Positions 44,035 through 52,531 of a DNA stretch of 64,000 nucleotides are shown here, in pieces (position 1 is the first letter of the stretch; each line of letters starts with the position of its first letter). The notes under the pieces were generated by a model. That model saw only the letters and a list, made by a program, of their open reading frames with translations. It had not been told where the DNA came from and made no database searches. The translations under genes were made by a program, and so were the position numbers. Source of the DNA: Fusarium oxysporum f. sp. lycopersici 4287 (Eukaryota > Ascomycota > Sordariomycetes > Hypocreales > Nectriaceae); NCBI RefSeq assembly GCF_000149955.1, contig NC_030996.1, positions 1,567,467 to 1,631,466 of the forward strand, read 5' to 3'.

Positions 44035-45567
44035 TTAGTTCGAACTGGGCTCGGCCTTCACGTCGAAGGGCTCAGCCTTCACGTCGGAGGGCTCAGCCTC
44101 CTCGGCCTTCTTCTTCTCCTTTAAGTCTGTTAGCTAAATCTGTTCTTGGACATTTGCAAGATGCATGACTTACTAGCGCGGCGGCAAAGAGTTCCTAAGT
44201 GTTGTTAATATACATCTCTTCAGTAGGCTAGATACTTTACTTACGTCAATGGAGGACCCAGCCTCCATGCTGGTAAGTTTCTGTTATCATATCTTAGTAA
44301 ACCTCAATAGGGATATACTTGCAATAACTTACCTCGGCTGTGATTTTCCAGCCCTGATACAAAAGCGCCATTAGCCATATCCTTTTGACAACAGGATAAA
44401 CACTTACGGCCGCCTTTTCGACGTCGTCCTATGCGGTATATCAGTGAGTGTCCTCGGATAGCATACAAGAGGGAAATACCTACAGAGATCCATTTCTCCA
44501 ACTTCTGAAAGATATTAGCAATTGTGCCATGGCCTGATGTACATCGATACTATAGTGAGACAATTGAACTTACTGCGATCTCGGCCTCGAGGGCCTGTTT
44601 GTCTAGCTGCCGTTTCTACACACATTCATGTCAGTGTGTATCCAGAGTGCAGACTGCCCGCCATCAATCTTACGGCAGCGCGAACGAACAGCCACTGTAA
44701 AATTGTCAGTGTACTGTTCAGTGTTAAAGAATTAGGAATACACTTACGCTCGACATTTCTTCGGCATGCTAGAAAGAGAAATATCGTCAATTTTGTATAA
44801 GTAGCAGCTTAAGTTTGTTGACACTTACCGCCGAGGTTCCGGTCCTCTGAACAAGTAGTTTAGTATACGGGAATGAACGTCAGTAGCATCGTGAGGAGGG
44901 AGATTAAACTGACCTTGCGGTCAGGCTATAGATTTAATATGTTAGTGACATCGATCGTTGAATGAATGGAATGTAGCGAAATTTGGTGTTTGTAGATGTA
45001 AGTGAGCCGCTTCTAAGAGTGACATACCATTTGAACCCCAGAAGGGGTGGTCAGAGTTGTCTAAGATTTTTCAGAACAAAATATATTCTCAAATGAGGGA
45101 GGTTATACTTACAGCGGCGGCCGAGGAGGCCGCAGATGCGATGGTAGGTGTAGGCTAGATATCTCACTGTTAGAAACTTATGCCCTCGGAGGTCTGAATC
45201 TGTTCGGTCGATGAAGGAGCGGTACATACTGAGTTTCGAGACTGTCAGAGAATCGTCAGCATCTGTACGACATTGAAGAAAATAAATGAATGCAATGAGA
45301 ATGTTCCATAAAACCCAATGTCCCAGGCCAGGGGATACGTGCTTACTTTTGTCTCCGAAGAGACGTCGCGCAGCTAGATGAACATTAGCTGTTGATTCAT
45401 GCAATTGTAGACTGTGAATAACTTAGCGCCTTGCCGGCCTTGCCGGGCTTGATGTCCTAAGAAAGTAGTCAGCAAACGTGTCCATGAATTGATGATCGCA
45501 TTCGCATATTATGGATTGCTGGGAGGGTGGAGGGGGCGTTCTAACTTACAGTTTTCTTGGAGGCCAT
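44035..45567 (-). CDS. Micro-exon gene: 17 phase-0 coding exons encoding a 159-residue helical protein
   Basis: I do not recognise the family. Coding exons on the minus strand: 45567-45550, 45456-45427, 45373-45347, 45241-45230, 45154-45113, 45060-45028, 44925-44914, 44846-44829, 44768-44748, 44694-44674, 44615-44574, 44504-44484, 44428-44408, 44353-44333, 44280-44245, 44194-44174 and 44118-44035. Lengths are 18, 30, 27, 12, 42, 33, 12, 18, 21, 21, 42, 21, 21, 21, 36, 21 and 84 nt; every exon is a whole number of codons in phase 0. Fifteen of 16 introns have GT donors (mostly GTAAGT) and all end in AG; they are 50-105 bp, many with CTAAC or CTGAC branches. The first half is Lys/Ser/Thr/Ala-rich; the second half is helical and heptad-like (HAEEMSS, WLFVRAA, KLEKWIS, DDVEKAA, GWKITAE). 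The tail repeats AEPSDVK and AEPFDVK. No signal peptide is seen. The first ATG of the spliced message is at 45567, since no ATG occurs in the leader exons. Exon 2's donor reads CTAAGT. Micro-exon placement is inferred from motifs and unbroken frame; the smallest exons (12 nt) are least certain. Confidence 0.75.
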
Positions 45568-45864
45568 CTGGAAGGACTGTCAGCAATCCTGTGAACAGCT
45601 AAACCTGTATATGCTCAAGTGTTAAGTTGATCTTACTGTGCTGTTGTTGTTGCTGCATGACAGGTCAGCTGAGAGTGCTTGCAATTGGGGATGGGGAAAC
45701 TTACAAATTTTTAATGACGATGGTTCTAGATGAAGACAGACATATTAGAATTGTCAAAGATGGGATGGAGTGCAGCTTGAACTTACATTCGTAGAATTTG
45801 GACGTGCTATGCGAACTACGTGTTAGCGACAAGACCAGGAAGGACGGAGATGTCGGACACGTAC
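45568..45864 (-). other. Spliced 5' leader of the micro-exon gene (non-coding micro-exons)
   Basis: Upstream of the ATG the same splice pattern continues. Inferred leader exons are 45806-45787 (20 nt), 45725-45705 (21 nt) and 45652-45637 (16 nt, CAACAACAACAGCACA). They are separated by introns of 61, 52 and 69 bp, with a further intron at 45807-45864 starting GTACGT. All donors are GT and all acceptors AG, and CTAAC/CTGAC branches are visible in most. The last intron ends CCAG directly at the ATG. None of the exons contains an ATG. Confidence 0.55.
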
Positions 45865-46936
45865 GGAACTACAATCACCAATTAGTCCCACACAATTCAA
45901 CAGAACTTTTGGACAGGAATATCAAGGACAAGGGAAACTCACAAAACGGTGGAAATTTGGAGGTTTGCAGAAGGGGAAAAAGAAAAAAGAGGGGCGGGAG
46001 ATTTTGGCATCGCGATGTTGAGAACTTGAAATGGGCAGGCACGCTTCCGTCCGTAGCACAGACAGGGTTACGTAATCAAGACATCACTTCCGGATCCATC
46101 ACCATTCCGCTCCTTGGTGGGATACGTAATCAAGACACATGAGATTATTAGCTCTGTTGATATCTGAACATATGTGCATGATTCAACGACTTCGTTGCTG
46201 GCTCTTGGACCACGATCATGGTTCATGAAGACGTCAAGCTCATCGAGCTCTCAAAGGCTCAAGTCCTATTGACTAAATATTTCGACAGAGATAGCCTTTG
46301 GGATCCAATGTCATCTGGGAGGGCATAGTATTCGGAATTCTCATCAGATTGATGCAAAGCACATACAAAGTGGAAAGACTATCTCATATCTCCTGAACCT
46401 GGTACCAATAAGAAGTTGGTGGTTTCAATGGATAACACCATTGACTGTGTGATGCCATAACATCACAAGCCTGCAATCTGTATCAGCAATTCAAGTTATA
46501 AGTCATGTCATTGTCGGGACAACTCTATTGCAGGCGATGTATCACTTAGAGCCATCAAGGTCTTTAAAGTTCATTGGGAGCTGTTAGAGAAACTGATTAG
46601 TGAAAGCGCTTAGATGTAGTTTGCTCTGTGATTAGCATTAAGTAATCTAATAGTATTTATATTATTTTAAAAGGCCTTAAGTTATATTTAAGACTTAATC
46701 TCCTCTGTTAAATAGGTAGAACTAAAGAAGGTAAATTAATTATTTCTAGAGGTAAAGTTGACTTGAAGGTCGGGAGGAGTAAAGGTTTTTATTAGAGCAC
46801 CAGCGCATTTATACTTTACGGCCTGACTTACTAAACGTTTATTTAACTTTGCACTGAAAGACTCTTATAGCAAATGGCAGCACCCTCTCGTGGTGGTGGC
46901 AACAGCCTCTAACTTTCGTTATTTTCTGTAAATATT
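45865..46936. other. Intergenic region with an AT-rich patch
   Basis: The first 150 bp hold the promoter of the micro-exon gene and possibly another leader exon (donor GTGAGT near 45940). At about 46615-46860 the base composition shifts to strongly AT-rich, rich in TTAA, TAATTA and TAAAG, which is typical of an old transposon fragment altered by repeat-induced point mutation. No ORF is present. Confidence 0.4.
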
Positions 46937-47938
46937 TCATAGATCATCCCACCCAAGTAGCCCAACGCTGCAGTAAGGCTCGGAATAGTTATCTGAAGTG
47001 GGATATGATTTATCACGGAGCTCTAACTCTAATTCTCGAATGAAATTCAGCGATGAGCTGAAGCCATCATTCGACTTATCCACTACAGGTCTGATGTATT
47101 CCCATTCCTTTTCGAGGTCGTGAAAATTGTTGTGATTTACCTCCAAAAACCTCCTGTCGCTGGCATAGAAGGCATTGATCTCGCAGCCATCCTCTGCCGT
47201 TTCTTTGAACGCCGGAGCTTCTTTCTTTCTTCTCAGGGAGCGGTCAATAAACCAAAGTTTCCAGACATTGGGCCACATTTCAAAGGCAGCCTCCATGATT
47301 TCCCAAACATTTTCAATCAGGCAGAAAGGCGTTGCCCTTGAATGAGTCTCATCCCACCCCTTTGGGTCGTACTCTAATGCGACGTGCATTACCCCATTGA
47401 AGCCCTCTGCATCAAACGCCATTGAAGCCTCTAATCCAAGTAAGCTCCAATTGACGTTTTTTAAGTCATTACACTGAAGGACGAAAAGGTCCCGGTGGGG
47501 AAAGACTGTCACCGGATGAAGAGGTGTACCGTCAAAGCAGCCCGTTGTAGCCTTTTTGAAGACTTCTTTTGTTCTGTCGTGTCTTGGGCAAATGTCTTCG
47601 TCATCGCGCTTTCGATTTGACTGTTCGAATCGTCTTTCCATGATAAGCCATGATTCATGACAAGCTGTCCATAGGCCGCCATCGATCAAGTATGTTGAGA
47701 TGTTCTCGTCGCTGCGGTCCTCGTTGAAGTTCTCATAGTATCGGCGCCATGAAGGTGCAGCCCAGCTTTTACTTATTCTGTCATCGTATCTTAAGAACTG
47801 GCTCTCGCTCGTGTTCTCCTTTGTTTTGTCATACTGTCCGAAGATATGCACACCAGGACGGTCATCTCGACCAGCGAAACTCCAGATCCGATCCCGAAGC
47901 TCTTTGGGAAGCTCTGCGAACTTCTTGAAACAAGCCAT
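46937..47938 (-). CDS. 2EXR-domain (F-box-like) hypothetical protein
   Basis: 333 residues, intronless, ATG at 47938. The N-terminus MACFKKFAELPKELRDRIWS is the F-x2-LP-x-E-(L/I)-R-x2-IW pattern of the fungal 2EXR family, which forms an F-box-like helical unit. Further family-style elements are CHESWLIMERRF, the segment FPHRDLFVLQ, and a C-terminal part rich in acidic and aromatic residues. 2EXR proteins are very numerous in Fusarium and related fungi, frequently strain-variable, and of unknown function. It might act in ubiquitin ligase complexes by analogy with F-box proteins; that is inference only. It lies between an AT-rich relic and two orphan genes, which is accessory-like context. Confidence 0.8.
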   Translation of the reverse strand: MACFKKFAELPKELRDRIWSFAGRDDRPGVHIFGQYDKTKENTSESQFLRYDDRISKSWAAPSWRRYYENFNEDRSDENISTYLIDGGLWTACHESWLIMERRFEQSNRKRDDEDICPRHDRTKEVFKKATTGCFDGTPLHPVTVFPHRDLFVLQCNDLKNVNWSLLGLEASMAFDAEGFNGVMHVALEYDPKGWDETHSRATPFCLIENVWEIMEAAFEMWPNVWKLWFIDRSLRRKKEAPAFKETAEDGCEINAFYASDRRFLEVNHNNFHDLEKEWEYIRPVVDKSNDGFSSSLNFIRELELELRDKSYPTSDNYSEPYCSVGLLGWDDL

Positions 47939-48331
47939 GCCCGTTCGATAGATTGTCTCGATTCAAGAGTATGTTGAAGATTGAGGTAGTGATAGTGGTG
48001 TATGTGGATCTTTTGCGTCGCGGCTTTTGATGTTGGAGAAAAATTATCTGGAGGGAGAAATCGTAAAGTGCAGTTTGAGAGTTGGCATGGTATTTATACC
48101 CTTTCGCAAACAAACTTTCCGGCCTGACTCATACCACTTTTGTCTTTCATCTTCTGATCAGGTGGGGTAGATTCCTGTCAAAATTCACAGCGAGACTGTT
48201 CACGATAGCTTAAGCTTCGCAATTGCTAACCTTCAAATCACAACAAGGTTTCGCTCTACGTTCATTTAGTCGACCTTGAAAGCATTTTCGGTTGTTTATA
48301 AATCTTCATCTTGCAAAAGTCAATAGAAGAA
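47939..48331. other. Intergenic, nothing identified
   Basis: 393 bp holding the promoter of the 2EXR gene. Confidence 0.4.
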
Positions 48332-49044
48332 TCAAGGCAACAAGCTGATTTGGCAACTTCGTATAAAGGGATCATGTAAGCCAAAACTAAACTTCATAAA
48401 CTTTGAATCGTTACCTAGAACATTTCTCTGCGCCACCTCCTCATTTATCACCTCTGGCATGGACCTCGTGATAAAAGCTCCGACTCTGAAGATTTCCACC
48501 GAAGTCGCAAGATATCTTGCACTCTTTTCCTTGCCATGGTAGCTTCTTTTCAACGCTCCTCCAGCTTTAACTTGATCCCCAACTAAATCTACCTCTACTG
48601 GTATATCTACGACAAGACGAGAGTCGTTGGGGCTTGGATCTCTCGAAAAGATGAGTCGAATTAGTCCAGCCAATCTTATCGGCGCTTCTGGCTCGTAGAA
48701 CGATCGAGTGTTGGTGGGGAAATATAAAAGCGATGGGGAAGTGCATTGTCGAGAAAATCCCGTCGAGCGTACGTATCGTGTTCCTGATTATCCCAATTTT
48801 TCATCCAATCTTTGAATAAAGTTTTAAATAATGAATTGTGTATCTCTGCACATGTAGTCATTGGTTCGTCATTGGTCGTGTGTCTGGACCTTTGTATTGT
48901 TAGCCCTTTCACCCACAGCTGTGAAACACTCTTGTCAAAGGTTGATCGAGTCCTTACCTTCATAGAGCAGAAACTGGATAGCCGATCCCAATGCATGGGC
49001 TTTTTCGTCCTCTCTGCGTGATGATAGCCACTGTTTGTGTTCAT
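48332..49044 (-). pseudogene. Orphan hypothetical protein, frameshifted
   Basis: I do not recognise this. The upstream frame from the ATG at 49044 (MNTNSGYHHAERTKK) is open to 48676 and reads plausibly to about 48725 (NALPHRFYI). The next frame is open from about 48722 to the stop at 48332 (EAPIRLAGLIRLIFSRD, SRLVVDIPVEVDLVGD). One missing base in the AAATTTCCCC-like run at 48716-48722 would connect them into roughly 240 residues. A GTAAGG donor near 48957 could mark an intron in the first part. The second part has a regular strand pattern and good coding feel. It has no known motif, and expression is doubtful. Confidence 0.3.
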
Positions 49045-49413
49045 TACCCGGAGCCGCGACGGCGTCTTACTTTCGCTCAACAATAACAAAGTCTCATAAG
49101 ATCAAATGTCGAGGTCGCTATGCTTGATAGTCGAGCACTCTTCTTCATGCAAGGTTCATCCCTTGACTGTGTCACCACTACTGTTAGTCTCCATCGTTGA
49201 TTGGGGCGGCGTAGGAAAGAGCTTTACCAACCAATCCATAATGCTGACTGAATTCCTCCATCACTGCGCCCCTTTCAACCTCGGCGTGCGTCCGTGTGTT
49301 CACTCGTCCTCTCGTCACCAAACAACCCTAAGGTACTGAATTTTCTTGTATGAGGATCAGTCATTACTAAAGCAAGAAACAATAAAATACTGACCCGGAG
49401 ATCTGCGAGTGTC

Positions 49414-49459
49414 TTGGGTTGCTTGGGATGCCTGGGATGCTTGTGTTGCTTGTGTTGCT
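49414..49459. repeat. Degenerate 9-nt tandem repeat
   Basis: Units of the form GCTTGGGAT, GCCTGGGAT, GCTTGTGTT, GCTTGTGTT follow each other directly. Confidence 0.6.
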
Positions 49460-49532
49460 AAGGCTATAACATCTGCCTTTGATTCCTTTATTGGTGGTAC
49501 TCAATTGCTTATCCGTCTATTTCCAAAGACGC

Positions 49533-49706
49533 GGTGCTTGGTCGCTCTAGTGCTTAGTTGTTCAGTGCTTAGCCGTTCAGTTCTTGGACATTCAGTTCTT
49601 GGTTAGTCGGCGCTTGGTCGTTCCGGTGCTTCATCGCGGTGATCGGTCGCTTTAGTGCTTGTTGCTTGGCCGTTCGATGCGTGGTTGTTCAGTGCTTGGT
49701 TGTTCT
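49533..49706. repeat. Degenerate 15-nt tandem repeat
   Basis: About ten imperfect copies of GTGCTTGGTNGTTCA occur, with two interruptions. Examples are GTGCTTAGTTGTTCA, GTGCTTAGCCGTTCA and GTTCTTGGACATTCA in direct succession. Neither strand gives an uninterrupted reading frame across the array. Confidence 0.65.
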
Positions 49707-49742
49707 TTTGTAGAAGTGCATTGCTCTGTTTTGAGCTATCAC

Positions 49743-49787
49743 TGTGTAGCAATTGAGCTGTCGATGTGTAGTGATTGAGCTGTCGAC
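49743..49787. repeat. 22-nt direct repeat, two copies
   Basis: TGTGTAGCAATTGAGCTGTCGA is followed immediately by a copy with two changes (TGTGTAGTGATTGAGCTGTCGA). Confidence 0.6.
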
Positions 49788-50141
49788 TTGTTGTTGCTCG
49801 GTGATTGAAGCCATAGTGAAATCGAATGGCTGCTCCAGATATCCGAAGACTTTACGCGTCTCTGCATTGGCTCCGGCTTAACCGAATTCCCAAGTGGCAC
49901 CACGTGGAGGTTGCAGAGGACGTCTTTACCACCCGCCAACCCGAAGGTCAGCTCCCCCAAAATTGCTTCCATTACAAGATGGGAGTATGATGCTATGGGA
50001 ACAAGCCCACCCCAACCGAGCCCAGCCGCTATGCTGTTAAGACTCTTCTGACCAAATCCCTCATGAGGCAGGCACTCGTTGGGCCGGTGACAAGCACCGT
50101 AGCATGTCAGCTTTGTAACCAATCGCAAGACTATCCATGAA

Positions 50142-51206
50142 TTAAAGGAGATCGTCCCACTTGCCCTCTTCATAGGGGCTATCAGGTATCGTTGGTGCAG
50201 ATGGGTCGCTTTTTTGAAGCTTTTTCATATATTCGTCGAGTATTTTGTCGACCCCTTTTGCTAATGTCGGGGTACCATCTGCATTCCAACCACTGACGTA
50301 GACTTTATACCAGGTGCCGGTAACGTTTCTGAGGAGGGCATATTGCTCTTGCGTGAATTTGCCTTTTCCCCTTAGCTTTCGATAGTAGCGCTTTCGTCTA
50401 TCGCAAGCGTTGTGAACCTTGGACCATTTGACGTTTCCATTTTGGTCTAGGTAGTTACCGAAGTGCGGTGGTGGGTGATGTGCGCTTCTGTCGCGTTCAT
50501 CACAGAGTGCCATAAGGTCGATATACGTTTTTCGATCCAGCCCGACACGCGCACAAAGCCTGGCTACTCGATCCAGATATGGTGTTGCAGGGGGTTCTGC
50601 TGTTCTACCCGCAGAGTGCCAAACTTTAATGGCGGCAATCTCTGGCTGGACTCGAGTGAAAGTCTCTGAGATCTGGTGTCCCTTGCAAGCTGCAAAAGTT
50701 TTAAACTTATCTGCAGTGCGCCTTGCTAGTTCTCCCGACATTCCACTCTCGGTCAACTGTTTTCTTACTTCTTCACAGTACTGGTCGATGATAAGCTTTT
50801 CACCAGCCTTGACGCGATTGTGGATGTCATGGATCCAGTCTCTGATGTGCATGTTGAACCGTGTTTTCTTTGTGATGGTTCGTTGCTCCTTAAGGCGGCG
50901 CTGAAGCTCCCAGACTTGCGCTTTGTGGGCTTTGTCTTTCGAAGCGGCCGCAGTCTTGCTTTCGATTAACAGCAATAGAGCCTCCCAAGAATCCTTCAGG
51001 TCGTCATCGTCGATCCTGGGATCCTGGAGTGCACGTCGGGCCCGGGCTTGGAGTTTGGTTGCTAGCCTTTTGACATTGTGGCCGTGAAACCTGATCTCCC
51101 GGGACTTTTCCTCGATGCCACAGAGGACATTTTGGGCGACATTATCCGAAGCGGCGTTATTTCGCTGGCGCTTGGGGGTCGCGGGAGGAGTGCTAGTCAT
51201 GTTCAT
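50142..51206 (-). CDS. Orphan hypothetical protein, basic and helical
   Basis: 354 residues from the ATG at 51206 (AAACATGAAC context); another ATG at 51275 would add 23 residues. I do not recognise the family. The start is TPPATPKRQRN, a basic proline-rich stretch that could be a nuclear localisation signal. Then come long charged helices (EIRFHGHNVKRLATKLQARA, EKAHKAQVWELQRRLKEQR style) and a C-terminal folded part with WHSAG, DRSAHHPPPHFGNYLDQNG, a Cys/Arg-rich helix (NACDRRKRYYRKLRGKGK) and WYKVYVSGWNADG. The protein ends acidic (PYEEGKWDDLL). No membrane segment or signal peptide is present. Codon use and unbroken length support a real gene. Its neighbours are a repeat block and other orphans, so it may be lineage-specific. 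Confidence 0.65.
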   Translation of the reverse strand: MNMTSTPPATPKRQRNNAASDNVAQNVLCGIEEKSREIRFHGHNVKRLATKLQARARRALQDPRIDDDDLKDSWEALLLLIESKTAAASKDKAHKAQVWELQRRLKEQRTITKKTRFNMHIRDWIHDIHNRVKAGEKLIIDQYCEEVRKQLTESGMSGELARRTADKFKTFAACKGHQISETFTRVQPEIAAIKVWHSAGRTAEPPATPYLDRVARLCARVGLDRKTYIDLMALCDERDRSAHHPPPHFGNYLDQNGNVKWSKVHNACDRRKRYYRKLRGKGKFTQEQYALLRNVTGTWYKVYVSGWNADGTPTLAKGVDKILDEYMKKLQKSDPSAPTIPDSPYEEGKWDDLL

Positions 51207-52531
51207 GTTTGTTTGATGAAATGAAACTGATGTCCTCGTTAATATGGATGGAAACTGATGTGACTTGCACTGCATCTCTTACCTTGACTTTGAGCTTGAT
51301 GATGAATGTGCTGTGACTTTGAACTTTGCACTTTGATGATGAACGTGATAGCAGTGTAATGTTTGTAACTGAACTGAAGACTGAAGCTTTTATCTTTGCT
51401 TTATGATGAATCTGTCAAGTCCTCGGTGGCCTCCCCATCGTCGTTTTGTTGTTGTCCTGCTCTCACCTCGAGGAAGGAGCTGGCCTGGGAGAAAGCCACA
51501 GACGATGGATGCTTCATCGCAACTGCCTGTGACTACGTAAGCCTCCACTACCGAGTTATTTCTCGAATATTATGAATCTTTTCACAGGTTTTATGATGGG
51601 CCATGCTTATACTGGTTGTCAAAAAGGGTTCATCCGCCCTTCCTCGAGAGATGACTTGGGAGGAATTCATGAAGAGATTTACAATTGATCTTCACAGTTG
51701 AAGAGACGTTTCTCAAGATTACCTAATGAACAGATCCAAGATACCGCAATGAAGTCTCCTTCCTTCCCCCTGCCACCTTCTCAACATTCATCAATTGAAT
51801 CATGAATGGACCGCCACTTCCCCAGATGGTGAATGCAATGGCAGCGGCTTCCATCTGGTCGTGCCCATGTTGGAATCACGTGTGTTAAAACTTCTCAGAC
51901 CGGTTGTGAGGAGAAGTCTCAATAGCCTGCACTACCTCACGGGACTGAAACTGTTAAGCCTCTTATACTCATCTTTCAGCTAAAAAAGAAAAAAAAGGGA
52001 AAAAGGAAAGAAAAGAAAAAAGTCTTAGTTTTTTTCTCTTCAAGTAAACGCTCGCGATCACGGGCCTCACTCTCGAGCGTGTGGGTCTTTTGCCCAAGTT
52101 CTCGGTGGAAGAACATGTGGTGGACAGTTGGTGCAGTAGTGACTTGCTTTGTCGAAGAATCATGAGTGCCCGTGGTGGTTAGGAACTAAGGGTCGACTTC
52201 AGCCCACGCTATCTGTTTATGGTTTACCGCCAATATTGGGAATGCCTGGCTCTTTGATCTTCGCTAAGGCGTCAAATCAGAAACGATTTCGACAATCTAG
52301 ACCAGCGCCTTGTCTTGGCTGATCGGTCACTGCAGGGCTCATTCAGTCGCGATAGCTTGACGCTATCCAAGCCACAAGACCTCAACCCTGGGAGGGCTGA
52401 AAACATTTGGGATCTGGAGGCGCTATAAGAGCCATTGTTTGCCCCTTTCCCCAAAGTTGTCGTTGCACAAATAGTGTTTTTCCCAAGATATTTAAAGTAG
52501 GCATCGTTAGAAGCACCAAAAGGCAAGAAAA
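51207..52531. other. Intergenic region with an A/G tract
   Basis: 1.3 kb between divergent genes. A 40-bp purine tract (A/G only apart from one base) lies at about 51980-52020. No gene is seen. Confidence 0.4.

Larger units (their letters stand above)
49045..50141. other. Intergenic region with minisatellite-like repeats
   Basis: No supported gene is present. The centre (49414-49787) is built from three short tandem repeat families, listed separately. A 144-codon minus-strand ORF overlapping its right edge has no features and is not called. Confidence 0.4.

Noticed and set aside
45051..45404. 117-codon minus-strand ORF within the micro-exon locus
   Set aside because: It reads through five canonical splice junctions in a different frame and has no coding character; it is a shadow of the spliced gene.
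49739..50173. 144-codon minus-strand ORF
   Set aside because: It overlaps the tail of the orphan gene and the 22-nt repeat, and has no coding features.
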